Shown here: positions 1 to 7,990 of the stretch, piece after piece
Position numbering within the stretch: the first letter of the stretch is position 1
How the letters are laid out: each line of letters opens with the position of its first letter
Assembly (NCBI GenBank): GCA_035288045.1
Contig: DATEBA010000028.1
Location: 1-28,918, forward strand
DNA from: DATEBA01 sp035288045
Lineage (GTDB): Bacteria > Actinomycetota > UBA4738 > HRBIN12
Direction of reading: 5' to 3'
Length of the DNA: 28,918 bases
Translations under genes and position numbers: made by a program
The notes under the pieces: model-generated
Seen by the model: only the letters and a program-made list of their open reading frames with translations
What the model was told of the DNA's origin: nothing
Databases searched by the model: none

Positions 1-1182
1 CGGGAAGTACTGGCGTAGCAGTCCGTTGGTGTTCTCGTTCGTGCCGCGCTGCCAGGGGCTGTACGGGTCACAGAAGTAGACCTCGAGACCGGTGCCGATG
101 CGCAGCTCGGCGTGCCGAGCCATCTCCTTGCCTCGGTCCCAAGTCAGTGATCGCCGTAGCTGGGCGGGCAACGTCGTGATGCTCGACTTGATGGCGTCGC
201 GGACGGCTTCGGCGCCGTAGCCGGCGAAGGCGGGTCCGTTCTTGATCCTTGGTTCGGTGCCGTAGCCGTCCATGCGGGGCAGGTGCAGCAACATCGTGAA
301 CCGGGTGGTCCGCTCGACCAGCGTGCCGATCGCGGACCGGTTCAGCCCGATGATCAGACCCCCTTCCCAGTGCCCGGGCACAACACGGTCCTCGACCTCG
401 CCGGGCGGGCGCTGATCATGACCTCGGGTGTGATGAAGCCGTTGCGGCGCTGCCGGGCGCGAGCACGAGGCACACGCAGCGGTCGGCCGGTGCGCAAGCA
501 AGCGACCAGTTCCCGCTTCAGCGCGCCGCGTCCCTGGAGGTAGAGCGCCTGGTAGATCGCCTCGTGTGAGATCCGCATCGACTCATCATCGGGGAAGTCC
601 ACCGGCAACCGACGGGCGATCTGCTCGGGACTCCACGAGTTGGCCCAACGCCGGTCCTGTCGGCGGCCGTGGCGGCGACCGTTCCACTGCGTCACCGGCC
701 CGGGCACCGGTGTCCCATCGGGCGTGCAGATCTCGCCGGCCAGGCGGTCCTGCACGTACTCGCGCAGCCGCTCGTTCACGGCCAGCTTCGCTTCCTTCGG
801 CCGAGTGGTTCGACGGTCCCGATGCCACTGCGCGATGGCCGCCCGGTAGACGAGCTGTCCACCCCGGGTCGCCGCGTTGCGGCGCAGCTCCCGCGAGATC
901 GTGGACGGTGACCGGCCCAGGTGCCGGGCGATCTCCCCCGCACCCATAGGCTCGACAGATCGCGATCTCCTCGCGCTCCGCGAATGAGAGATAGCGACTT
1001 GAGTGCGGCTCGAAACTCGACGTTGGCATGCCGCCAGCTTCACGGAACCAGCGCGTCCCGACCGCCGGTGACACACCGGCCTCGACCCCGGCATCCTCGC
1101 TCGACGCGCCTCGAGCGATCGCCTCCCAGAACGCCTGTCGATGCTCCCGCCGCGCGACCGGCGGCCGGCCTGGCGATCGCAT
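1..1182 (-). pseudogene. IS30-family transposase, frameshifted and cut by the window edge
   Basis: Reading leftward from an ATG at 1182, three frames together give an IS30-type transposase. The first piece (about 1182-950) has the N-terminal region with VGTRWFREAGGMP and RYLSFAEREEIAI. The second (about 955-405) has the helix-turn-helix GEIARHLGRSPSTISRELRRN and the SWSPEQIARRL and ISHEAIYQALY motifs. The third (about 404-1) has VPGHWEG, LIIGLNRSAIGTLVERTTRF and, at the window edge, YFCDPYSPWQRGTNENTNG, the catalytic DDE region. One frame change lies near 945-955 and a second, consistent with loss of one base, near 404-410. The C-terminal end is outside the window. With two frameshifts it should not give an active transposase. 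Family assignment is strong; the exact IS name is unknown. Confidence 0.88.
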
Positions 1183-1280
1183 CGGTGGCCTCCCGTCGCC
1201 GCCGCTGCCCAACCCGGTGGTCGTCCCATACACCCACCTCCAGCTCGAGGTGTTGCGACGACCACTTGATTCCGCCCCGG
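1..1280 (-). mobile_element. IS30-family insertion sequence remnant (one end in window)
   Basis: The element holds the broken IS30 transposase and about 100 bp upstream of it. Its right end is placed near 1280. There the IS3 transposase reading, which can be followed on the minus strand to HSDRGS, stops matching that family and changes to sequence typical of the upstream end of actinobacterial IS30 elements. I did not confirm terminal inverted repeats, because the other end lies left of position 1. The junction is an inference from the protein break, good to about 10 bp. Confidence 0.7.
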
Positions 1281-1748
1281 GAGCCGCGATCCGAGTGCGC
1301 AACCAGAGCTCCCGGCTCAACGTTGCTTGACCAAAGCCCCATGTCCAGGACGTCAAGGACGAGTTCGGCTCGAAGGTGCTCGGCCATCTGCCAGCCGACG
1401 ATGCGCCGGGAGAAGACGTCCTCGATGAAGCAAACGTAGAGGAAGCCCTGAGCGGTCTTGCCGTAGGTGATGTCGCTGACCCACAGCTCGTTCGGACGCG
1501 TCGCCACGAACTGGCGCTCCACCAGGTCCGCCGCACGGTCGGCTCCCTCATCCGGATGCGTCGTGGGATGGCGCTTCCCCCTGATCACACCCCTTGATCC
1601 CGTTCTTCCGCATCAGCCGTTCCACCGTGCACTTGGCCACCGCGTAGCTCTCCCTCCGTAGCTGCTTGTAGACGCGCCGTCCTCCGTAGGCCTTGTAGTT
1701 CGCGTTCCAGACCCGCTTGATCTGAACGAGATGCTCAGCATCGGTGAG
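1280..1748 (-). pseudogene. IS3-family transposase OrfB remnant
   Basis: On the minus strand, 1748 to about 1595 reads AEHLVQIKRVWNANYKAYGG and RVYKQLRRE, the start of the IS3 OrfB helix-turn-helix region. After a one-base frame change near 1590 it continues as DLVERQFVATRPNELWVSDI, FLYVCFIEDVFSRRIVGW and LVAHSDRGS, the first part of the rve (DDE) integrase core. The frame then runs into the inserted IS30 element at about 1280, so the rest of the DDE domain is missing here. The true N-terminus of OrfB is also missing. It is non-functional: deleted, frameshifted and interrupted. Confidence 0.85.
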
Positions 1749-1956
1749 CGCCCGATGGCTTGAGCTCGGCCAGCTGCTCGGAGGTGGATCCGGGCACCAG
1801 GCCCCGATCCCGCTTCTCCTGGCGGACCCAGTTGCTAAGCGTCGTCGCCGTCATCCCGAAGTCCCGGGCAACCTCCGAAGGCCTTCGGCCCCGCTCGATC
1901 ACCTCGGCTACGGCTCGGCGGCGTACCTCGTCCGGGTACCGGTTCGGTGCTGACAT
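1735..1956 (-). pseudogene. IS3-family transposase OrfA, C-terminally truncated
   Basis: The start is an ATG at 1956 with a good ribosome-binding site (AAGGAGG, 5 nt before it). The product begins MSAPNRYPDEVRRRAVAEV and carries the IS3 OrfA helix-turn-helix (RRPSEVARDFGMTATTLSNW). The family normally continues into a leucine-zipper region of roughly 90-100 residues in all. Here it breaks off after EQLAELK and ends at 1735 in a short unrelated tail, because an internal deletion joins it to the middle of OrfB. The upstream GGGTTCGGTGCAGCC stretch (about 1998-2014) resembles IS3-type ends. Confidence 0.82.
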
Positions 1957-2017
1957 GCTGCCTCCTTCCCCTTGGTTGGAAACCCCAAGGACTAGAGGCT
2001 GCACCGAACCCGGGGGG

Positions 2018-2520
2018 ACTCGCTATGTGCTGTTCTTCATCGAAATCGGGACGCGCAGGATCCGAGTAGCCGGGGCAACGAGAAACCCAGACTCCGCGTG
2101 GGTAACCCAGCAGGCGAGGAACCTTGCCTCTAGTCTTGATGATCGCGAGGCGCCGGTACGGTTCCTGATTCACGACCGAGACTCGAAGTTCCCGGGTTCA
2201 TTCGATGAGGTGTTCGCGACCGAGGACGTTGAGGTCATTCTCACGCCGATTCGGGCTCCGAGTGCAAACCCGTTCGCCGAGCGCTGGGTGCGTAGTGTTC
2301 GCCGGGAACTCCTTGACTGGACACTCGTGCTCGGCCGTCGGCACCTCAATCGCCTGCTCCAGGCGTACGTTGAGCACTACAACTCCCACCGTGCCCATCG
2401 CGGGATCGATCTCGCCGCGCCGGACGTGCTTGGGCGCGATCCTTCACCGGTTCATCCCAAGGAGATCCACCGAAGGGAGCTGCTCGACGGCCTCATCCAC
2501 GAGTACCACGGGCTGCGGCG
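2018..2520 (+). pseudogene. Integrase/transposase DDE-domain remnant, N-terminus missing
   Basis: The plus-strand frame from about 2018 gives TRYVLFFIEIGTRRIRVAG, WVTQQARNLASSLDD, FLIHDRDSKFPGSFDEVF, RAPSANPFAERWVRSVRREL and VEHYNSHRAHRGIDLAAPD. This is the catalytic rve core of the integrase-type transposases common in actinobacteria; the DRD, the N of APSAN and the E of FAERW are visible. The N-terminal half is absent, cut off at the IS3 boundary. The conserved C-terminus (GLIHEYHG) ends near 2513. The open frame runs on to 2710 through the tRNA gene by chance. Expression is not expected. Confidence 0.8.
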
Positions 2521-2650
2521 TGACGACACGGAGCTTCCGACCCCTTCAGGCTCGACGAATCAAGGATTCGGGAAGCATCACGCAGACCTAGCGACCGGAT
2601 CTTCAAGTAGACGCCGAGGAAGACGGCAAAGGAGGGCCGCAGGACGAGAG

Positions 2651-2721
2651 AGCGGGCGAGGGGAATCGGACCCCCGTCTCAAGCTTGGGAAGCTTGCGTT
2701 CTACCATTGAACCACGCCCGC
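2651..2721 (-). tRNA. tRNA-Gly (anticodon CCC)
   Basis: Read on the minus strand, 71 nt fold as a cloverleaf. The acceptor stem is GCGGGCG/CGCCCGC (7 bp) with discriminator U. The D-arm region is TGGTTCAATGGTAGAA. The anticodon stem is CAAGC/GCUUG with loop UUCCCAA, giving anticodon CCC. The T loop is GUCCGAUUC in a G-C rich stem. CCA is not encoded. It closely resembles other bacterial tRNA-Gly(CCC) genes and reads GGG codons. Confidence 0.93.
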
Positions 2722-2724
2722 ACA

Positions 2725-2753
2725 GCCGGGCCGCAGCCCGGCGCTCAAGTCTA
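2725..2753 (-). promoter_or_regulatory. Candidate promoter and leader hairpin of tRNA-Gly
   Basis: On the minus strand a TAGACT -10 box occupies 2753-2748, putting the start of transcription near 2741, about 20 nt before the mature tRNA. The leader holds a perfect 7-bp hairpin (GCCGGGC, loop CGCA, GCCCGGC; 2725-2742) directly before the tRNA 5' end. No good -35 box is seen. Confidence 0.45.
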
Positions 2754-2784
2754 GCGGCCCCGACCTGCTAGCGTTCGTCACCTG

Positions 2785-3813
2785 ATGACCGAGGTAGCAG
2801 ATCTGTGGCCCCGGCTGCTGTCGCGGATCGCCGCCGGCGAGGCGCTCTCGGCGGACGAGAGCGCAGAGGCGATGCGCACGATCATGCGTGGGGACGCCAC
2901 CCAGGGGCAGATCGGAGGGTTCCTCATGGCTCTTCGGACGAGGGGTGAGACCGTGGACGAGCTCGACGGGCTCGCGCGCACGGCCCTCGAGTTCGCGAAC
3001 GCGGTCGACGCGCCGGGTGCCGTGATCGACACCTGCGGAACCGGAGGGGACCGGGCGGGCACGTTCAACATCTCGACGCTAGCCGCGCTCGTGGCCGCCG
3101 GAGCCGGCGTCACGGTGGCCAAGCACGGGAACCGAGCGGCCTCCTCGCACTGCGGCTCGGCCGACCTACTCGAGGCCCTCGGCGTGAAGATCGACCTCGG
3201 GCCCGAGGGGGTCACGACTTGCTTGCGGGAGGCCGGGATCGGCTTCATGTTCGCCCCGGTGTTTCATCCGGCCGCCGCCCACGCCGCCCCCGTCCGGCGA
3301 GAGCTTCGTATCCCGACCGTCTTCAACTTCCTCGGCCCGCTCACGAATCCGGCTCGCCCAGCAGCCCAGGTGGTCGGCGTGTCGGACCCGAGGATGCTTC
3401 CCCTCGTCGCCGAGGTGCTCGCCCGCCGCGGCGTCCGGGCCAAGGTCTTCCGAGGGCAGGACGGCCTGGATGAGCTCACCACAACCGCGATGTCGGTCGT
3501 GCTCGAGGTTCGCGACGGGGTCGTGCACGAGGGAACCCTCGACCCCTCGGAGGTCGGGCTCGAGCGCGCGAGCGCGGAGGACCTGAGAGGAGGCGACGTG
3601 GAGGACAATGTCTCGATCGCCCGGGCGGTGCTCGCCGGCGAGAGCGGGGCTCATCGCGACGTCGTGCTGCTTAACGGCGCGGCCGCGCTCCAGGTCGCCG
3701 GGCGAGCCTCGACCGTCGAGGAGGGCGTGGCGCTAGCGGCCGAAACGATCGACTCGGGAGCTGCGGGGAAGGCGCTCGACAGATGGGTCGCCGTGTCCTC
3801 GGCCGTCGCGTGA
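2785..3813 (+). CDS. trpD: Anthranilate phosphoribosyltransferase TrpD
   Basis: This enzyme transfers phosphoribose from PRPP to anthranilate, the second committed step of tryptophan synthesis in the cytoplasm. The 342-residue product is full length for the family (about 330-350). It shows the helical N-terminal domain with DATQGQIGGFLMALRTRGE, then the PRPP-binding glycine loop DTCGTGGDRAGTFNIST, the VAKHGNRAASSHCGSADLLEALG motif and FNFLGPLTNPARP. The ATG at 2785 has no Shine-Dalgarno sequence but lies 10 nt after a TAGCGT box (2769-2774), which suggests a leaderless or near-leaderless mRNA. No other trp genes are in the window, so it stands apart from a trp operon. dcd follows after 42 nt with its own -10 box. 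Confidence 0.96.
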   Translation: MTEVADLWPRLLSRIAAGEALSADESAEAMRTIMRGDATQGQIGGFLMALRTRGETVDELDGLARTALEFANAVDAPGAVIDTCGTGGDRAGTFNISTLAALVAAGAGVTVAKHGNRAASSHCGSADLLEALGVKIDLGPEGVTTCLREAGIGFMFAPVFHPAAAHAAPVRRELRIPTVFNFLGPLTNPARPAAQVVGVSDPRMLPLVAEVLARRGVRAKVFRGQDGLDELTTTAMSVVLEVRDGVVHEGTLDPSEVGLERASAEDLRGGDVEDNVSIARAVLAGESGAHRDVVLLNGAAALQVAGRASTVEEGVALAAETIDSGAAGKALDRWVAVSSAVA

Positions 3814-3842
3814 GCGTCAGGACGCCCCGATCCGCAACCCGA

Positions 3843-3848
3843 TACCAT
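3843..3848 (+). promoter_or_regulatory. -10 box of dcd (leaderless type)
   Basis: TACCAT ends 7 nt before the dcd ATG at 3856, so transcription would start at or next to the start codon. No ribosome-binding site lies between them. Confidence 0.5.
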
Positions 3849-3855
3849 CCCCGCG

Positions 3856-4419
3856 ATGATCCTCTCGGACCGCTCCATCCACGAAGAGATCGCGGCCGGG
3901 CGCATCGTCATCGACCCGTTCGACGATTCCTGCGTGCAGCCGTCCTCGATCGATCTCCACGTCGACCGCGCATTCCGTGTGTTCCGAAACAGCCTGTATC
4001 CGTTCATCGATGTGAAGCGGGAGATGCGCGATCTGACCGAGCTCGTCGAGGTCACCGACGAGGAGCCCTTCATCCTGCATCCGGGTGAGTTCGTGCTCGG
4101 CTCTACGCTCGAGCGGGTCGCGATCCCCGACGATATCGTCGCCCGTCTCGAGGGCAAGTCCTCCCTCGGCCGGCTCGGACTGTTGATCCACTCGACGGCG
4201 GGCTACGTGGATCCCGGCTGGGACGGCTACCTCACCCTGGAGCTCTCTAACGTGGCGAACCTGCCGATAACGATCTACCCAGGGATGAAGATCGGGCAGA
4301 TCTCGTTCTTCCGGCTCACCAGCGCGGCCGACGTGCCGTACGGCGCGAAGGGCAAGTACCAGGGCCAGCGCGGGCCGACTGCTAGCCGCTTCTTCGAGGA
4401 GTTCGGGGGCCGGTCCTAG
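3856..4419 (+). CDS. dcd: dCTP deaminase Dcd (possibly bifunctional, dUMP-forming)
   Basis: It deaminates dCTP towards dUTP (or directly to dUMP in bifunctional forms), feeding thymidylate synthesis. The 187-residue length fits the trimeric Dcd/dUTPase family. Visible motifs are MILSDRSIHEEI, CVQPSSIDLHVDRAFRVF, the catalytic region EGKSSLGRLGLLIHSTAGYVDPGWDG and LTLELSNVANLPITIYPGMKIGQ, with the expected Ser, Arg and Glu residues. Mycobacterial relatives make dUMP directly; the sequence alone does not tell me which type this is. Its TAG stop lies in a CTAG palindrome that is also the stop codon of the convergent HEAT-repeat gene. Confidence 0.94.
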   Translation: MILSDRSIHEEIAAGRIVIDPFDDSCVQPSSIDLHVDRAFRVFRNSLYPFIDVKREMRDLTELVEVTDEEPFILHPGEFVLGSTLERVAIPDDIVARLEGKSSLGRLGLLIHSTAGYVDPGWDGYLTLELSNVANLPITIYPGMKIGQISFFRLTSAADVPYGAKGKYQGQRGPTASRFFEEFGGRS

Positions 4420-7262
4420 GCCGTCTCGCCCGGACGGAGCTTGGCGAGCGCCTTCTTGGCGGCGTCGACGACCTCGGGAACGGGGTCACCCAGGAAGCTC
4501 TTGCGCACTACGTCGATCGCCCGCTGGTCGCCCAGATCGCCGAGTAGCTCCAGCGAGCGGATCCGCACCCGCTCGTCGGGGTCGGAGAGCGTGCCGACGA
4601 TCGCGTCGACAGCGCGAGGGCCGCCGATCGCGCCTACGGCCTCCGCCGCCCGCAGCCGCTGCTGGGGATCCATGGAGGCCATGTTCTCCAGGAAGCGGTC
4701 CATGCCTGCGAGGCGCTCGAGGAGGCTTCCGACGATCGGCCGGATCTCGGAGGTGCTGTGCAGGAGGACGTCGACGAGAAGCTCGACGGCCGAGCCGCCC
4801 ATCTTCGTCAGGAGGTCGGTGGCCTGCTGGCGAAGCGCCGGCGAGGCGAGCACGCCCGCGAGGCGCTTGGCGACGGCGGGCGAGCTCCACCGCGTGAGGA
4901 CCTCGCTTGCGGTCTCCTTCACGCTGGGCTCTGGGTCGTTCAGCGCGGCCACGAGGAATCCGAGCACCTGCTCGTCGTCGATCACGCCCAGCGCGCGGAC
5001 CGCTCCGATGCGCACTTCGGGGTCGGGGTCGTTCAGGGAACGCCCGAGGGCCTGGACGGCCTCGGCGGCCCGGGCCGACCCGAGCGCCCCGGTAGCAGCC
5101 TGGCGGACGGAGGCGACGGGATCCTGCAGCGCCACCACCAGCGCCTGTACGCACTGCGCGGTGGCGGCGCGCCCCGCGATCTCGGCTGCGAGGACCCGCT
5201 CGCTAGGGTCGATCGCCTGCAGGTGCTGGAGCGCAAGCGTCGCCAGCTTCTGCCTGTCGCTCTTCTCCATGATGCCCATGAGCCCGTCGCGTTCGACGGG
5301 CGGGCAGCTCGCCAGAGCCGACCACACGAGCGCGAGATCCTCTTCGGGGAACCCTGCGACGTGACGAAGCGCGGCCTGGCGAACCCCCTCGTCGAGATCC
5401 GAGACGGCGCGCATGAGCAGATCGGTAGCCTCGCGGCCGATGCTCTCGGGCAGGATCGCGACCGCGGTGGCACGGACCATCGGGTCGGGGTCCTGGAGCG
5501 CTTGGCCGAGGGCGGTGATCCGCTGGTCCGCACCGGCGGCCCCGAGCACGCGGACCGCGGACGCCCGGACCATCGGCGAGGAATCGGAGCCGAGGATGCC
5601 GCGGGCGACGTCGTTGGAAGACGGGTCGCCGGAGTTACCGAAGACCTCGAGGACGGCCATCCGCACCGCTTCAGAGGGATCCGAGAGGCTCTGGCGAAGG
5701 TGCGGGAGCGCGTTGCGTCCCGCCACCTGCCAAAGGAGCTGGATCGCCTCGTGGCGACGCGACGGTTCGACCCCCGCTAGGGAGTTGACCAGGACCTCGG
5801 TATCGACCGGGAAGGCCGAGAGCGCGGCTGCGAACGGTGCGCGCGCCTCGCCGGACGCTGCGGCGCCCTGGTCGAGGATCTCGGGCGCGACCTCTGCAAG
5901 GCGGTGCATCTCGGCGATCTGTGCCGCGAGAGGCGTGAGGTCCGGATCGCCGCTCCGGAGAGCCTCGCGAGCCCACTCCGTGAGCGTCCCCCGGTCGGTC
6001 TCGTTGAGGGCTGCGATCGCGCGGTCCCGAACCACCGGCTCGGGGTCCTGGAGTGCCCGCACGAGGCCGGTGATCATCTCCGTCTGCACGGCCTGGTGGA
6101 CGGCGACCTCGCCGGCGTCGGGCTGCTGCTGGAAGCTCGCCGTGGAGCGTTCCAGCTCCTCGAGCCGGGCGACCGCCGCCTGCGCCGCGTCGCGGATCTC
6201 CTGGATCGGGTCGGCGTCCAGCGCCGTCACCGCTCGGAGCGACTGGGTGGTTCCGTCCGCAGCGAGGAGCCGCACGGCGCCGAGCCTGCGGTCGTCGGGA
6301 ACGGTCGTGTGCTCGACCAGCCGCTGCACACCGATCGCGCGCGCGAGCTCGGAGAGAGGCTCTCGCTCCTCGGCGGTTGGAGCTGACTCGAGGCTCGCGA
6401 TGCCGTTGAGGATCGACGACAGGTCCTCATCGGAGAGTCCACCGCTCGATCCGACGATCTGGGGGAGCGTGCGGAGCACGGCGCTCTGGGTCGTCGGCCA
6501 ACGCCTCGCGCCGGCCAGCGGGGCGAGCGCGGCCAGTCCGTGCGATCCACGCGCCGCTACGAGACCGACCGCGGCGGCGCGCACGTCGTCGGCGGGGTCC
6601 TGCAGAGCCTGCTGGACGAGGCGTTCCTCTACGTGGTCTGCGCGGGAGACGAGCACCTCGAGCGCAAGGCGGCGGATCTCGGGGTCCGGGTCGAGGAGGA
6701 GGGCGGAGGCGGGGGCTACGTCGAGCTCTGACAGTCCCCGGTCCGAAAGCGCAGAAAGGGCGGCGCGCCGCTCCTCGACGTCCGAGGACGTGAGCGACGG
6801 TTCCGCGGGTGCACCCTTAGCCTCCACGGGTGCCGCCTGCGGTTCCCCTGATCCAAGCGGTGCGACCTGCTCCGCGGCGGGTGCCATGAGGTTCGGCCCG
6901 CTCGGCTCAGCCTCTGTCTGCTCGGGAAGCTCGACCACGTCGGGCGCCTCGGCCGAGGCGTCGCTCGAGACGACGCCCGCCTCGGCGATCTCGCTCGCAG
7001 CCTCCACCGTCTCTGCCACCGGGGTCTCGGCTGCGGCCTCGGGCGTCCAGGCGACCTCGGTCGCCTGCTCGTCGGCTGGGGGTGGTGTCGCCCAGACGGA
7101 CTCGGCCGGCGCCTCGGCCGTGGCGACCGCGCCCTCCCCCGCCTCGATCGCATCCTGACGCTCCGCGAGCGCCTTCAGGCTCCGGTACCAGTCCGACTCG
7201 TACGCCTCGACGTCATCATCCGCCGCGGAGCCGCCGAGCCCGGTGGGCTGCTTGTCCGCCAC
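4416..7262 (-). CDS. Large HEAT-repeat scaffold protein
   Basis: A 948-residue protein starting at GTG 7262, with GGAGGAG about 7 nt upstream. Residues 1-40 include ESDWYRSLKALAERQDAIEAG. Residues about 40-160 are an acidic Ala/Glu/Pro-rich, probably disordered stretch. From about 160 to the end it is an almost unbroken series of HEAT (PBS-lyase-type) repeats of the form DPDPxVRxxAxxxLG, for example LQDPDPMVRATAVAIL and LSDPDERVRIRSLELLGDLG. There is no signal peptide, membrane segment or catalytic motif, so it is probably a cytoplasmic protein-binding solenoid. It starts 23 nt after the response-regulator stop and is probably cotranscribed with the two-component pair, so a role in that pathway is plausible but not shown. 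A bilin lyase role is unlikely because no phycobiliprotein genes are present. Confidence 0.85.
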   Translation of the reverse strand: MADKQPTGLGGSAADDDVEAYESDWYRSLKALAERQDAIEAGEGAVATAEAPAESVWATPPPADEQATEVAWTPEAAAETPVAETVEAASEIAEAGVVSSDASAEAPDVVELPEQTEAEPSGPNLMAPAAEQVAPLGSGEPQAAPVEAKGAPAEPSLTSSDVEERRAALSALSDRGLSELDVAPASALLLDPDPEIRRLALEVLVSRADHVEERLVQQALQDPADDVRAAAVGLVAARGSHGLAALAPLAGARRWPTTQSAVLRTLPQIVGSSGGLSDEDLSSILNGIASLESAPTAEEREPLSELARAIGVQRLVEHTTVPDDRRLGAVRLLAADGTTQSLRAVTALDADPIQEIRDAAQAAVARLEELERSTASFQQQPDAGEVAVHQAVQTEMITGLVRALQDPEPVVRDRAIAALNETDRGTLTEWAREALRSGDPDLTPLAAQIAEMHRLAEVAPEILDQGAAASGEARAPFAAALSAFPVDTEVLVNSLAGVEPSRRHEAIQLLWQVAGRNALPHLRQSLSDPSEAVRMAVLEVFGNSGDPSSNDVARGILGSDSSPMVRASAVRVLGAAGADQRITALGQALQDPDPMVRATAVAILPESIGREATDLLMRAVSDLDEGVRQAALRHVAGFPEEDLALVWSALASCPPVERDGLMGIMEKSDRQKLATLALQHLQAIDPSERVLAAEIAGRAATAQCVQALVVALQDPVASVRQAATGALGSARAAEAVQALGRSLNDPDPEVRIGAVRALGVIDDEQVLGFLVAALNDPEPSVKETASEVLTRWSSPAVAKRLAGVLASPALRQQATDLLTKMGGSAVELLVDVLLHSTSEIRPIVGSLLERLAGMDRFLENMASMDPQQRLRAAEAVGAIGGPRAVDAIVGTLSDPDERVRIRSLELLGDLGDQRAIDVVRKSFLGDPVPEVVDAAKKALAKLRPGETA

Positions 7263-7285
7263 GTGCTACTCCTCCGACGGCCGGA

Positions 7286-7990
7286 TCAGCGGCTGTTCGC
7301 GCGGATGACGTCCTGGTCGGGATCGTGTCCGTTGCCCACGATCTGGCCCGGCGTGATGCCCATCTGAACCGCAGCCATCGCCGCCTGAGTTCTGTTCGTG
7401 ACGCCGAGCTTACGGAAGATGGCGGCGAGGTGAGCCTTGACGGTCTTCTCGGACAGGTAGAGCTTCCCGGCGATGTCCCGGTTGCTGCGGCCCTCGGCGA
7501 GCAGGGTGAGGATGTCCATCTCCCGCTCGGTGAGGCTGAACTCGGTGCGGCGCGGGGTCTCGGCCGCCCGCTCCTGGTCCTCGCTCTCGAACAGGTTCTG
7601 GATCGCGCGAGGCGAGAGAACGTTACCGCTACCGGAGAGCGCGACGCGGATCGCCTGGCCGAGATCCTCGGGGGTGGAGTCCTTGAGCAGGTACCCTGCG
7701 GCTCCTTCGGCCAGCGCGCGTTTCACGTACGGACCGTGCTCGTACGTGGAGAGCATGATCACGGGTACGTCTGCCCACCGCTCCTTGATCGTGCGGAGCA
7801 GGTCGAGTCCGTCGAACTCCGGCATCCGAACGTCCACGAGCGCGACGTCGACTCCGTTCGAATCCATGAACTGGAGCGCTTCAGCGGCACTCCCGGCCTC
7901 AACCACGTCGGCATCCGAGAACCCTTCCTTGACGACGTAGGCGAGGCCCCGACGCACCAGCGCGTGGTCGTCGACGATCAGGATCTTCAT
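7286..7990 (-). CDS. NarL/LuxR-family response regulator
   Basis: A 234-residue DNA-binding response regulator. The receiver domain (about 1-120) has the acidic pair D7-D8, phospho-acceptor D53 in LVDVRMPEFDG, S81 and K103 in LLKD. The LuxR-type helix-turn-helix (about 152-207) reads SLTEREMDILTLLAEGRSN through SEKTVKAHLAAIFRKLGV. The ATG at 7990 has AAGGAG upstream and overlaps the kinase stop in ATGA, so the pair is translationally coupled. It is expected to be phosphorylated by the upstream kinase and to control transcription; its targets are unknown. The operon's own promoter or the divergent dnaK promoter are candidates by position only. Confidence 0.94.
   Translation of the reverse strand: MKILIVDDHALVRRGLAYVVKEGFSDADVVEAGSAAEALQFMDSNGVDVALVDVRMPEFDGLDLLRTIKERWADVPVIMLSTYEHGPYVKRALAEGAAGYLLKDSTPEDLGQAIRVALSGSGNVLSPRAIQNLFESEDQERAAETPRRTEFSLTEREMDILTLLAEGRSNRDIAGKLYLSEKTVKAHLAAIFRKLGVTNRTQAAMAAVQMGITPGQIVGNGHDPDQDVIRANSR

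Larger units (their letters stand above)
1280..2020 (-). mobile_element. IS3-family insertion sequence remnant, interrupted by IS30
   Basis: The remnant comprises the truncated orfA (1956-1735) and the orfB piece (1748-1280), read on the minus strand. Its upstream boundary is set near 2018-2020, where the plus-strand integrase reading (RYVLFFIEIGTRR) suddenly begins. Its other side is cut by the IS30 insertion. The orfA-orfB junction at about 1740-1750 has lost the end of OrfA and the start of OrfB. Confidence 0.7.

Noticed and set aside
1760..2710. 316-codon plus-strand open frame spanning the IS3 remnant, the integrase remnant and the tRNA
   Set aside because: Its first 85 codons are antisense to IS3 orfA and its last 60 are junk and antisense tRNA; only 2018-2520 matches a protein family.
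5413..7158. 581-codon Ser/Arg-rich open frame opposite the HEAT-repeat gene
   Set aside because: Its composition is that of an antisense shadow in GC-rich DNA; the minus-strand frame shows clear HEAT repeats.
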